A stretch of 64,000 nt of DNA, taken from NCBI RefSeq assembly GCF_002973525.1, contig NZ_PVEN01000010.1, positions 1 through 64,000 of the forward strand, given 5' to 3'. The notes under the pieces are model-generated. The model was not told the origin of the DNA. It was given only the letters and a program-made list of their open reading frames with translations, and made no database searches. This document shows positions 1-7,827 of this stretch, piece by piece (positions within the stretch are counted from its first letter, which is position 1; each line of letters begins with the position of its first letter). Source of the DNA: Paraburkholderia sp. BL21I4N1. GTDB lineage: Bacteria; Pseudomonadota; Gammaproteobacteria; Burkholderiales; Burkholderiaceae. A program made the position numbers and the translations under genes.

Positions 1-1
1 T

Positions 2-64
2 TTCGATCCTGCTGCCTTTGACCTCCAGAGCGTCAACGAACGCCTCTTCGAGATCAAATTCTGA
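2..64 (+). CDS. C-terminal end of an unidentified protein (cut by window edge)
   Basis: The first bases read in one open frame as 20 residues ending NERLFEIKF and a TGA stop at 62-64. The composition looks like a genuine protein tail (mixed acidic, aromatic and aliphatic residues, C/G-rich third positions). Nothing of the body of the protein is visible, so no function can be given. It could be a chance frame. Confidence 0.4.
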   Translation, partial: FDPAAFDLQSVNERLFEIKF

Positions 65-169
65 TCGTCAAGACGGCCGTCAAATGTCGCTTACGGTTGC
101 GATACGTCCATTCGGTAAGCAAGCCGACCTGGTTCATCGCGAAACGCGAGGGCTCCAAGCAACACGCCT

Positions 170-346
170 TTACCGTACATCGGAAAATAACCCGAGTGCG
201 GTACGGAGCCCATAGTCTTTTTGCGTGGAGCCGAAGCCGTGAAGCAAGACGATCGGCTTGCCGTTCCCCGATCTATGCAACAACGAAATGTTCAGGTCCA
301 CACCTCGAACATTCAGTTCAAGCTTTGCTCTTCTTATGTCTGGCAC
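170..346 (-). pseudogene. alpha/beta hydrolase N-terminal remnant
   Basis: A 58-codon frame with a possible GTG start at 346 encodes a typical alpha/beta hydrolase opening: a short beta strand region, then GKPIVLLHGFGSTQKDY, matching the HGFG oxyanion-hole motif that follows the first core strand of this fold. It then ends at TAA (170-172) after only a few more residues, with no nucleophile elbow or acid/His residues. Full hydrolases of this fold are 250-300 residues, so this is a broken or truncated gene. No intact continuation was found in the other frames. Confidence is good that the motif is real, lower for the exact limits. Confidence 0.5.
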
Positions 347-478
347 CCATGCCTACGAATTACGGCGAGACTCACGGGCGTCCTGACGGCCCGCTCATCT
401 GAATCTCACCGCACTCGCGGATTCCGCCAGCCGTGTAAATGCGCGAGTTCGCAGCGCTGTGATAAGAACTGAACGAGG

Positions 479-1096
479 CTACCGCAACTGCGTCACCGCA
501 ATTAGCAACACCATGCTGCCAATCGCACCGTCCAGCACACGCCAGGCCGTAGCGCGACGAAACAGCGGCGCCATTGCCCGCGCACCGTAACCCAGACCGA
601 CGAACCAGATCCCGCTCACCGCCATCGCGCCGAGCGCGAACGCGACGCGCGCGCCCTCCGGTTCACGCGCACCGGCGGTGCCGATCAGCAGAAACGTGTC
701 GAGATACACATGCGGATTCAACCAGGTGAAGGCGAGCGTCATCAGCACGATCGGCAGCGCGCGCTGCACGGGCGCCGTGCCGCTCGCCTCGGCCTGCAGC
801 GCGGCATGGTCGGGCCGTACCGCGCGGCGCAGCGCGTTGAAGCCAAAGCACGCCAGATACGCGAGCCCGACATACAGCATGGCGTGGACGAACACCGGAA
901 AGCGTTCCACCAGCACCGAAGCGCCGCCGACGCCCGCGCCGATCAGAATGAAATCCGACAGCGCGCATAGCGCGACGATCTTGCCGACGTGCGAGCGCAT
1001 GATGCCCTGACGCAGCACGAAGGCGTTCTGGGCGCCGATCGTCACGATTAGCGAGGCGCACAAGGCGGCGCCGTGGGAAAAGGACAGCCAGTTCAT
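479..1096 (-). CDS. argO: LysE/ArgO family amino acid exporter
   Basis: Inner-membrane exporter, 205 residues, the usual length for the LysE superfamily. Six hydrophobic segments are visible; the family signature IGAQNAFVLRQG lies near residues 21-32 and NPHVYLDT near 125-132, the latter typical of ArgO/LysE. The known role is export of L-arginine (and canavanine or lysine) to prevent toxic accumulation. It is divergent from an argP-like LysR gene 98 bp away, the classical arrangement in which ArgP with arginine or lysine controls argO. The start ATG at 1096 is the only one that gives a complete first membrane segment. Substrate (arginine versus lysine) is inferred from context. Confidence 0.85.
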   Translation of the reverse strand: MNWLSFSHGAALCASLIVTIGAQNAFVLRQGIMRSHVGKIVALCALSDFILIGAGVGGASVLVERFPVFVHAMLYVGLAYLACFGFNALRRAVRPDHAALQAEASGTAPVQRALPIVLMTLAFTWLNPHVYLDTFLLIGTAGAREPEGARVAFALGAMAVSGIWFVGLGYGARAMAPLFRRATAWRVLDGAIGSMVLLIAVTQLR

Positions 1097-1170
1097 GGAT
1101 CGATCCAGTAGACGGGAGAAGCGAACAGGGCTAGTCTGCGGTCTCGCGGCTCGTAAGAGAAGCTAATTTA

Positions 1171-1186
1171 CTTAATGCGGATTAAG
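1171..1186. promoter_or_regulatory. palindrome in argO-argP divergent promoter
   Basis: CTTAAT-GCGG-ATTAAG is a perfect 6-bp inverted repeat with a 4-bp spacer, lying 9 bp before the argP start codon and inside the 98-bp divergent region. Its position and symmetry suit a LysR-type or autoregulatory site. Its right arm carries the AAGGA ribosome site of argP, so a bound protein would also hinder argP initiation. Confidence 0.4.
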
Positions 1187-1194
1187 GAACGCTA

Positions 1195-2088
1195 ATGCTC
1201 GACTACGCTTTGCTCGATGCGCTCGCCGCCGTGGTCCGGCACGGCTCGTTCGACCGTGCGGCCAGCGAACTGAACGTGACACCGTCCGCGGTCTCGCAGC
1301 GGGTCAAGCTGCTGGAGGAGCGGGTGGGCAGCGTGCTGGTCAAACGCGGCCAGCCGTGCGTGGCGACGACATCGGGTGCGCTGCTGTGCCGCCATACCGA
1401 ACGCGTGCAATTGCTGGAGGCGGAGCTGACCGGCCGCCTGCCGGCGCTGCCCGGCGCGCTGGTCGAGCCGTGGCCCGCGCTGCGCGTGGCGGTCAACGAC
1501 GATAGCGTCGGCACCTGGTTCATCGACGCGGTGGCGCCGTTCTGCGTCGAACGGGAGATGCTGCTCGATCTGGTGGTCGACGATCAGGACCACACCGCGC
1601 AGCGGATTCGCGACGGCAGCGTGCAAGGCGCGGTCACTACTCAGGCCGAGCCGGTGCAGGGCTGCCGCTCCACGCGCCTTGGGCGCATGCGCTATCTGGC
1701 GGTGTGCTCGCCAGCGTTTCAGGCGCGCCATTTTGCCGATGGCGTGACGCGCGAGAGCTTGCGGCACACGCCCTGCGTCGATTTCAATCCGAAGGATCAG
1801 TTGCAGAAGCGCTTCATGCGCCGGATCACACGCGCGGAACTCGACCCGCCGTTGCACTGGATTCCGCATGTAGCCGGTTTTTTGCGCGCGTGCGTGACGG
1901 GGCTGGGCTGGGGCATGTGCCCGGAACGGATGATCGCCACGCACCTGGCCAACGGCGAACTGGTGGAGATCGCGCCCGGCAAGCATATCGATGTGGATCT
2001 GTACTGGCAGAGCTGGCGCTTGTCGATCGGCTGGCTGGATGATTTCGGCGCGGTGCTGCGGCGGCGTGCCGCTGAGTTTCTCGACTGA
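1195..2088 (+). CDS. argP: LysR-family regulator ArgP
   Basis: Cytoplasmic LysR-type transcription factor, 297 residues, exactly the length of E. coli ArgP (IciA). The N-terminal winged helix-turn-helix is at about residues 15-40 (SFDRAASELNVTPSAVSQRV). The effector domain has the ArgP-like features LAVCSPAF, GLGWGMCPERMI and ANGELVEIAPG. ArgP senses lysine/arginine and activates argO, the divergent neighbour. Start ATG at 1195 follows AAGGA by six bases. The pairing with a LysE-family gene makes the ArgP assignment firm as a family; other regulon members cannot be judged here. Confidence 0.85.
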   Translation: MLDYALLDALAAVVRHGSFDRAASELNVTPSAVSQRVKLLEERVGSVLVKRGQPCVATTSGALLCRHTERVQLLEAELTGRLPALPGALVEPWPALRVAVNDDSVGTWFIDAVAPFCVEREMLLDLVVDDQDHTAQRIRDGSVQGAVTTQAEPVQGCRSTRLGRMRYLAVCSPAFQARHFADGVTRESLRHTPCVDFNPKDQLQKRFMRRITRAELDPPLHWIPHVAGFLRACVTGLGWGMCPERMIATHLANGELVEIAPGKHIDVDLYWQSWRLSIGWLDDFGAVLRRRAAEFLD

Positions 2089-2116
2089 AGCGCGCGGCGC
2101 CGCTGCCCGTGTCGCA

Positions 2117-2812
2117 TCAACCCGCTGGCGGGTTGCGCTCTTCGAGCACGTAGCCCATGCCGCGCACGGTGTGGATCAGCTTCGGCTCGTAGTTATCGTC
2201 CACCTTCGCGCGCACGCGGCGGATCGCGGCGTCGACCACGTTGGTATCGCTGTCGAAATTCATGTCCCAGACCTGCGATGCGATCGTTGAGCGTGCAAGG
2301 ATTTCGCCGCGCCGGCGCATGAGCAGCCACAGCAGCGAGAATTCCTTCGCGGTCAGCAGGATCTTGTCGCCCTGGCGCGTGGCTTTGCGGCGCGTCAGAT
2401 CGAGCGCGAGATCCGCCACGTGGAGCGACGCGGCGTCCCGCGCCGGGTCGCGCGTGGCGCCGCGCCGGAAAATCGAGCGCACGCGCGCCAGCAATTCGGC
2501 GAAATCGAGCGGTTTGACCAGATAGTCGTCGCCGCCCATTTCGAGCCCGCGCACCTTGTCGTTCAGGTCGTCGCAGGCGGTGAGCAGCAGTACTGGCGTG
2601 GAATGCGTCAGGCGCAGGTTGCGCAGCAAGGTCCAGCCGTCCAGACCGGGCAAGACGACGTCGAGAATGATCATGTCGTAGTCTTCGGTCAGCGCGAGAT
2701 GCTGGCCGGTCACGCCGTCTTGTACCCAGTCGACGACAAAGCCCGCTTCGGTCAGACCTTTCCGAAGATACGTGCCGTTTTTCGCTTCGTTGTCGACGAT
2801 CAGAATTCGCAT
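2117..2812 (-). CDS. OmpR/CusR-type response regulator, no kinase beside it
   Basis: 231-residue two-component regulator: receiver domain (residues 1-120) and OmpR-type winged helix (about 130-226, ending IHTVRGMGYVLEE). Phospho-acceptor Asp51 (IILDVVLPG) and Lys100 (LVKP) are present. The acidic pair at residues 7-8 reads Asp-Asn, so the position that normally ligates Mg2+ (CheY Asp13 equivalent) is Asn. The family resembles heavy-metal regulators (CusR/CopR/IrlR). Start ATG at 2812 gives the canonical MRILIVD opening; the frame continues upstream but that extension is basic and not receiver-like. No histidine kinase gene adjoins: downstream is convergent argP, upstream about 400 bp without a gene. 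Confidence 0.85.
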   Translation of the reverse strand: MRILIVDNEAKNGTYLRKGLTEAGFVVDWVQDGVTGQHLALTEDYDMIILDVVLPGLDGWTLLRNLRLTHSTPVLLLTACDDLNDKVRGLEMGGDDYLVKPLDFAELLARVRSIFRRGATRDPARDAASLHVADLALDLTRRKATRQGDKILLTAKEFSLLWLLMRRRGEILARSTIASQVWDMNFDSDTNVVDAAIRRVRAKVDDNYEPKLIHTVRGMGYVLEERNPPAG

Positions 2813-3229
2813 GGTCTTTCTCCTGTTGACGCCCGCTGCGCAGCGCCGTGCGAATCGGGCGGCGTGGCGGTGCAGGGCGGTTGAGGTTGAGCTCGGCGTC
2901 TTGAGCGGTGCCGGGTGCGAGCGCCTGAGGGATGGGGCTGCGGATAGCACGGCTGGCGAAGGCGGGTCGATTCAGGGCCCTTTCATGTGGTTAGGCATGG
3001 GTATGAAACGATTATAGAAACAGATTTTTTTGAGACGATTGGCTACCTGTGACAGGTGGAGAAATTTATAACGGTATCCTGAGTATGTTATCGGGTTATA
3101 CCACGACAGGATCTGAATGGGCTGCCGCGTTAGGCATGATGAAGACGGCCGGAGACGGGCGGCGGTGATCGGCGCGGCGACCGGGAGGGTGGCGTGGTCC
3201 GCCCATTGAAAGCGTCGGTGTACGAGCGC
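2813..3229. other. intergenic region upstream of the response regulator
   Basis: About 417 bp with no convincing gene. It contains an AT-richer stretch near 3005-3110, likely promoter DNA, and a palindrome ACCTGT-G-ACAGGT at 3045-3057 that could be an operator for the regulator transcribed leftward from 2812. Nothing else was recognised. Confidence 0.4.
3045..3057. promoter_or_regulatory. palindrome ACCTGT-G-ACAGGT
   Basis: A perfect 6-bp inverted repeat around one base, in the AT-rich part of the region preceding the response-regulator gene. OmpR-family proteins more often bind direct repeats, so the binding protein is unknown. It is offered only as a candidate operator. Confidence 0.25.
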
Positions 3230-3640
3230 TCAGGCGCCAGTTCGGCAGGCTTCGGGCGGCGCGGTGGCAGCCACGAGATTCTGCGGTGCGCAGCGCCGGG
3301 CGGCATCGACACCATACGGCTGGGTCAGCGTCGGAACGTCGCGTCGAAGGCGCGTTGCCAGTTCGAGCGATAGCACACCGTGGACGAATGTCGGCTCGTC
3401 ACACGCCTGCCGCGACGGGATGGCGCTGGCCTCGCGTTGCGCCGCCGCGCCGTCGAACAGATGCGCGGGCTGGTTGAGCCAGAACGCCAGCGAACCGACA
3501 ACGATCGAGACCACACCGCCGGCGAGCGACAGCGTCTCGCTCTGGCGTCGGAAGAAGCGGCGTATCGACGCAATCGAAATGGCCGCCCTGCGATTCGGAA
3601 TGCGCGTCGCCCTGTCGCGCGTGGGTCGAGTACGTCGCAT
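3230..3640 (-). CDS. small hypothetical protein with one membrane segment
   Basis: 136 residues: a basic N-terminus (many Arg, residues 1-35), one clear hydrophobic segment at about 39-55 (LSLAGGVVSIVVGSLAFWL), then a polar C-terminal part with two Cys. This is the topology of a single-pass inner-membrane protein with a basic cytoplasmic end. No family was recognised. The overlapping plus-strand frame lacks such organisation. It might be an anchored periplasmic protein; no partner gene adjoins it. The start could be internal (no ATG alternatives were preferred). Confidence 0.45.
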   Translation of the reverse strand: MRRTRPTRDRATRIPNRRAAISIASIRRFFRRQSETLSLAGGVVSIVVGSLAFWLNQPAHLFDGAAAQREASAIPSRQACDEPTFVHGVLSLELATRLRRDVPTLTQPYGVDAARRCAPQNLVAATAPPEACRTGA

Positions 3641-3999
3641 GAGTTACGTCCCGGAGTCAGGAATCGTCATCGTAGGAGGGCGCCGCCCATAGCAGGATGA
3701 GCGGCACATGACGATTTCGTCATGTTCGCGCGTGCCGCGGATTCTCGCGATTTGCATCGACGTTTGCTGTCGCCAGAGCCTTTGGAGAGCCACCACGTAG
3801 CCTCGGTGGCTACGCGGAAAGCTTTATGTAGCGGGCTTGTGTGGTTACATCGCCCGCGATCGAAGTAAAGGTTGGGCGGTCGATATTTTTGCCCGCGCCG
3901 ATTGTCTTTACAGTGGCGTCCAGACATCTCAAAAAGTGGACGCCGCATCCTCGCGGCAAGCCATCGTGAATGACCTGGCCGTGACAGGAGTCGGAGACA
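3641..3999 (+). promoter_or_regulatory. leader region of the NCS1 permease gene
   Basis: 359 bp with no gene. It holds two sets of hairpins: at 3788-3814 the arms AGCCACC/GGTGGCT (3788-3794 with 3805-3811) and CGTAGCC/GGCTACG (3796-3802 with 3808-3814) overlap and so exclude each other; at 3915-3944 GGCGTCCA pairs with TGGACGCC. The second lies about 55 bp before the ATG at 4000, whose ribosome site is GGAG. The layout suggests a structured 5' leader, though no known riboswitch class was recognised. Confidence 0.35.
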
Positions 4000-5640
4000 A
4001 TGAGCAGCAACGGCATCACCCAAGTCGAAACATTCGGTTTCGAACGCATCCCGGATCGCTCGCGTTACGCGCGGCCGATCGACCTCTTCCGCTTGCTGTT
4101 CGGCGGTTGCAATACTTTTTCGACCTCGGTGCTGGGCAGCTTTCCCGTGCTGCTCGGTCTATCGTTCAAGGCCGGCGTCTATTCGATCGTGCTCGGCGTG
4201 CTGATCGGCTCGTGCATTCTTGCGCCGATGAGTCTGTTCGGTCCGCGTAACGGCACCAGCGATCCGGTTTCGTCGGGCGCGCATTTCGGTATTCACGGCC
4301 GGATCGTCGGCTCGTTTCTCGCGCTGCTGACCTCGGTCGCGTTCTTTTCGCTGGCCGTGTGGAGTTCCGGCGACGCGCTGGTGGGCGGCGCGAATCATCT
4401 GCTCGGTCTGCCGGTCAACTGGATGACGCTGAGCTTCGCGTACGGCCTGTTCGCGGTGCTGGTGCTGACGGTGTGCATCTACGGCTTCCGCTTCATGCTG
4501 TGGGTCAACAAGATCGCCGTGTGGGCCGCGAGCCTGCTGTTCGTGGTCGGTATCGCCGCCTTCGCCGGGCCGTTCGACAGCGCGTACGCCGGCAAGGTCG
4601 CGCTCGGTTCGGCCGGGTTCTGGCCGGCCTTCGTCAGCGCCGTGCTGGTCGCGATGAGCAACCCCGTGTCGTTCGCGTCGACACTCGGCGACTGGGCCCG
4701 CTATATTCCGCAGAACACGCCGAGAAAGCGCACGATCCTCGCGGTGATGCTCGCGCAACTCGCCACCTTCGTGCCGTTCTTCTTCGGCCTCGCGACGGCG
4801 ACCATCATCGCCAGCAAGGCGCCGGATTTCATTGCGTCGAATAACTACGTGGGCGGTTTGCTGGCGATCTCGCCGAACTGGTTCTTTCTGCCGGTGTGTC
4901 TGATCGCAATCATCGGCGGCATGTCCACCGGCACTACCGCGCTTTACGGCACGGGGCTCGACATGTCGAGCATGTTCCCGAAACTGTTGAACCGCGTGCG
5001 CGCCACGCTGTTGATCGGGAGCCTCGCGATCGGCTTCATCTTTCTCGGCCGCTTCGCGTTCAACCTCGTCGAAAGCGTGTCGACGTTCTCGGTGCTGATC
5101 AATACCTGTAGTTGCCCGTGGATGATGATCATGATCATCGGTTTCGTCACGCGGCGTGGTTTCTATCTGTCGGACGATTTGCAGGTGTTCAATCGCGGCG
5201 GCCGCGGCGGTCACTACTGGTTCACGCACGGCTGGAACTGGCGCGCGATGGGCGCGTGGCTTCCTAGCGCGGCGGTCGGACTGTGCTTCGTCAATCTGAC
5301 GGATCAGTTTGTCGGTCCGCTCGGCCAGCTTGCGGGCGGCCTCGATATCAGCATGCCGGTTTCGCTGACGCTCGCCTGCACGTTGTATATCGCGTTGTTG
5401 CAGTGCTTTCCCGAGCCGGACGGCGTGTATGGTCCGCTCGGCCGACGCTGGTTGCGAGGCGGCTCGGTGGGCAATCGCGGCGTGCATCCGGTGGTGCCGG
5501 CGACTAAGCTGAACGTAGCAACGGCGCGGGCGGAATCGCAAACGCGCACGTCAACGCCCACGCAGCCGCGTCGCGCGGGGCGAGCGGGCGGTGAATACCG
5601 CGAACCCGAAAAGGCATTGGACACGCAGGACGCCGGTTGA
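4000..5640 (+). CDS. NCS1-family nucleobase/allantoin-type permease
   Basis: 546-residue polytopic inner-membrane transporter with about 12 hydrophobic segments. Family marks of the nucleobase:cation symporter-1 group: a conserved opening FGGCNTFSTSVLGSFPVLLG near 35-54, MSNPVSFASTLGDWARYIP near 209-228, and a central IIGGMSTGTTALYGTG segment. NCS1 proteins take up cytosine, purines, hydantoins, allantoin, thiamine or pyridoxine; the substrate cannot be read here. The C-terminal 60 residues are polar and low-complexity, longer than usual. Stop is followed within 75 bp by the FAD oxidoreductase in the same direction, so the two are likely co-transcribed, and the permease probably imports that enzyme's substrate. 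Confidence 0.85.
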   Translation: MSSNGITQVETFGFERIPDRSRYARPIDLFRLLFGGCNTFSTSVLGSFPVLLGLSFKAGVYSIVLGVLIGSCILAPMSLFGPRNGTSDPVSSGAHFGIHGRIVGSFLALLTSVAFFSLAVWSSGDALVGGANHLLGLPVNWMTLSFAYGLFAVLVLTVCIYGFRFMLWVNKIAVWAASLLFVVGIAAFAGPFDSAYAGKVALGSAGFWPAFVSAVLVAMSNPVSFASTLGDWARYIPQNTPRKRTILAVMLAQLATFVPFFFGLATATIIASKAPDFIASNNYVGGLLAISPNWFFLPVCLIAIIGGMSTGTTALYGTGLDMSSMFPKLLNRVRATLLIGSLAIGFIFLGRFAFNLVESVSTFSVLINTCSCPWMMIMIIGFVTRRGFYLSDDLQVFNRGGRGGHYWFTHGWNWRAMGAWLPSAAVGLCFVNLTDQFVGPLGQLAGGLDISMPVSLTLACTLYIALLQCFPEPDGVYGPLGRRWLRGGSVGNRGVHPVVPATKLNVATARAESQTRTSTPTQPRRAGRAGGEYREPEKALDTQDAG

Positions 5641-5711
5641 CACGCATTTTCCGCGCAACTGGATCGATGAAGTACCCGGCAACAAGCATTCAAGTAGAGC
5701 AGGCAAACAAG

Positions 5712-7103
5712 ATGAGCGAGTCAGTAAAGCGCGCGTTTGATGGAGTAAAGCTGTTTCCGTTCTGGCTGGACAATCCGCGCGCACCGGCTGTCGAACGGGA
5801 ATTGATCGGTCCGACTTCGGCGGATCTGGTCGTGGTGGGCGGCGGCTTCACCGGACTGTGGGCCGCGATTCAGGCGAAAGAAGCCGACCCGTCGCTCGAC
5901 GTCGTGCTGGTCGAAGCTGGCAAGGTCGCATACGGCGCATCGGGCCGACCGGGCGGGATCATTTCGACGTCCGTCATGCATGGCTTGCCGAACGCCACGC
6001 GGGTTTTTCCGCAAGACCTCGACGTACTCGAAAAGCTGGGCCAGGAGAACCTCGACGGTTTCAAGGCTTCGTTGACGCGTTACGGCATTGAAGCCGACGC
6101 CGAATGGAACGGCGAGATGACGGTGGCGGTCGATCCGGGCCACCTCGATCATCTGAAGGGCGACTACGAGCTGCATGTGGCGCATGGTCACGACGTGGTG
6201 CTGCTCGACAGCGAGCGTGCCCGCGAGCAACTCGATTCGCCGCTGTTCGCCGGTGCGATGTGGTCGCGCAATCGCAGCGGCACGATTCATCCGGCGAAGC
6301 TCGCGTGGGGGCTGAAGGCCGCCGCGCTGAAGCTCGGCGTGCGCCTGCACGAACATTCGCCGATCACACGCCTCGAAGATCGCGGCGCGACGATGGTCGT
6401 GCACACGCAGGCGGGCAGCATCGACACGCCGCGCGTGCTGCTCGGCACCGGCACCGCGGATGTCGGCGTGACCGACATCAAGCGCCGCGTGATGCAGGTG
6501 CGCGATCACATCATCGCGACCGCGCCGTTGAGCGACGAGCAGATGGCGCGCATCGGCTGGAAAAACCGCCAGGGCATTTACGACACGCGCACACAACTCA
6601 ACTATTTCCGCCTCACGAAAGACAACCGCATCATCTTCGGCGGCCGGGTGAGCTATCACTTCGGCGGCGATCCGAACCCTGCCGCGGATCGCGACGAAAG
6701 CACCTATTACAAACTCGCCGAAGCGTTTTATCGCACCTTCCCGCAACTCGACGACGTGCGCTTCACGCATGCGTGGGGCGGTCCGATCGATTACTGCTCG
6801 CGCGGCGCGGTGTTCGCGCGGCGCTATCACGGCGGCAAGAGCGTGTTCGTGGCCGGTTATACGGGCTTCGGCGTGGCGGGCAGTCGCTTTGGTGCGAAGA
6901 TGGGCCTCGACATGCCGTGGAATCGCGAGACGGTCATCACGTCGCTCGATATTTCGCGCAAGGGGCCCTCGTATATTCCGCCGGAGCCGCTGCGCTGGAT
7001 TGCCGCGAAGATCACCTTCAATGCGTTTGACGGCGCCGACGATCGCGGCGGCTGGCGGCGTCTGTGGATCAATTCGATCAAGGCGCTGGGTTTTCCGATG
7101 TAA
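5712..7103 (+). CDS. FAD-dependent amine/amino acid oxidoreductase (DAO fold, PuuB-like)
   Basis: 463 residues from the ATG at 5712; a TTG frame start at 5637 overlaps the permease stop but the ATG gives the family-typical opening. A dinucleotide-binding motif VVVGGGFTGLWAA lies at about 41-53, followed by an acidic strand end (VLVEAG) and ASGRPGG, the usual FAD contact of the D-amino-acid oxidase/PuuB family. The C-terminal region has the expected WGGPIDYCSRG and GYTGFGVAGSRFG flavin-binding motifs. Members oxidise amines such as gamma-glutamylputrescine or N-methyl amino acids to aldehydes or imino acids. An aldehyde dehydrogenase 0.7 kb away supports an amine-to-aldehyde reaction; the substrate is unknown. 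Confidence 0.85.
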   Translation: MSESVKRAFDGVKLFPFWLDNPRAPAVERELIGPTSADLVVVGGGFTGLWAAIQAKEADPSLDVVLVEAGKVAYGASGRPGGIISTSVMHGLPNATRVFPQDLDVLEKLGQENLDGFKASLTRYGIEADAEWNGEMTVAVDPGHLDHLKGDYELHVAHGHDVVLLDSERAREQLDSPLFAGAMWSRNRSGTIHPAKLAWGLKAAALKLGVRLHEHSPITRLEDRGATMVVHTQAGSIDTPRVLLGTGTADVGVTDIKRRVMQVRDHIIATAPLSDEQMARIGWKNRQGIYDTRTQLNYFRLTKDNRIIFGGRVSYHFGGDPNPAADRDESTYYKLAEAFYRTFPQLDDVRFTHAWGGPIDYCSRGAVFARRYHGGKSVFVAGYTGFGVAGSRFGAKMGLDMPWNRETVITSLDISRKGPSYIPPEPLRWIAAKITFNAFDGADDRGGWRRLWINSIKALGFPM

Positions 7104-7147
7104 CGGTTGAACGGGGCGTTTTGTCGTTTTGTGCTTGCCGCCGGAAT

Positions 7148-7174
7148 AAAAAAACCGCACCTTGGCGGGTGCGG
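7148..7174 (-). terminator. rho-independent terminator of the cupin gene
   Basis: On the minus strand a 7-bp GC stem (CCGCACC/GGTGCGG) with a 6-base loop is followed by seven T residues. It sits about 50 bp past the cupin stop codon. The plus-strand oxidoreductase ends just upstream, but the T run is only on the minus side. Confidence 0.75.
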
Positions 7175-7223
7175 TATTCGGTGAAGCGTTTCAGTGAAGC
7201 AACGCCGCGACTTAGCGGGTGAA

Positions 7224-7595
7224 TCAGCCGCAGTACACGATGCTGTATTTCTTGGTCGCGACCGGCATGTGCCACGTGCCCGAGAAGCCCTTGTGCAGGA
7301 TGAAGGCGTCGCCGGCGGCATAGTGTTCGCTGCGGCCGTCGTCGCTGGTGATCACGACTTCGCCTTCGATCAGCACGCACACTTCGTGAATCGGCAGGTC
7401 GGCCAGTTTCAGCGTGCCCGCGTCGCATTGCCAGACGCCCGCCGAGAGCATGTTGGTCGCGTCGGAATAGGCATTGAGCGCATGCGGGGCTTTGGCGCCG
7501 TCGAGAATGACGTCGGCCGGATCGTGCAGGGCCGGGTTCAGGCCGGTAGCGCCGGGGCCTTTGGCGTCGATGCGGGTGAAGGTGATGTTGCTCAT
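7224..7595 (-). CDS. small cupin-domain protein (DUF861/Cupin_3-like)
   Basis: 123-residue single cupin barrel. The second half carries IHEVCVLIEGEVVITSDDG (about 69-87) and GDAFILHKGFSGTWHMP (about 95-111), the two conserved cupin motifs of the Cupin_3 group found in ureidoglycine aminohydrolase-like and many stand-alone proteins. Start ATG at 7595 follows a GGAG ribosome site; upstream residues in the same frame are not cupin-like. It is transcribed divergently from the aldehyde dehydrogenase over a 232-bp region. Such small cupins often accompany FAD-dependent amine oxidases; the role (enzyme, detoxifier or ligand binder) is not known. Confidence 0.8.
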   Translation of the reverse strand: MSNITFTRIDAKGPGATGLNPALHDPADVILDGAKAPHALNAYSDATNMLSAGVWQCDAGTLKLADLPIHEVCVLIEGEVVITSDDGRSEHYAAGDAFILHKGFSGTWHMPVATKKYSIVYCG

Positions 7596-7827
7596 GAGGC
7601 TCTCCTGGTTAACAGACTTGAAAATCGGGTTGCGAAGTTCTTGAATTCGACGATTCGATGCAGGGATCGAAGCTGAACCGGAGTCTGAGCCAAAGCAGCG
7701 TAGCGGTGAATTTCGATTTGAAGACATTCAGATTGAGCGGCGTCGATGTAAAGCGGGTGACGCCGCCCCGGGCGCGATCCACGCGTCCGGGATCTGGCCC
7801 ATAACATTTCATGTAAAGGACAAGCCC

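Noticed and set aside
4159..5541. Long frame of about 460 codons antisense to the NCS1 permease
   Set aside because: Arg/His/Gln-rich composition with no fold or motif; typical shadow of a GC-rich gene in the antisense frame.
5721..7160. Long frame antisense to the FAD oxidoreductase
   Set aside because: Same shadow composition; the sense strand has clear flavin-binding motifs.
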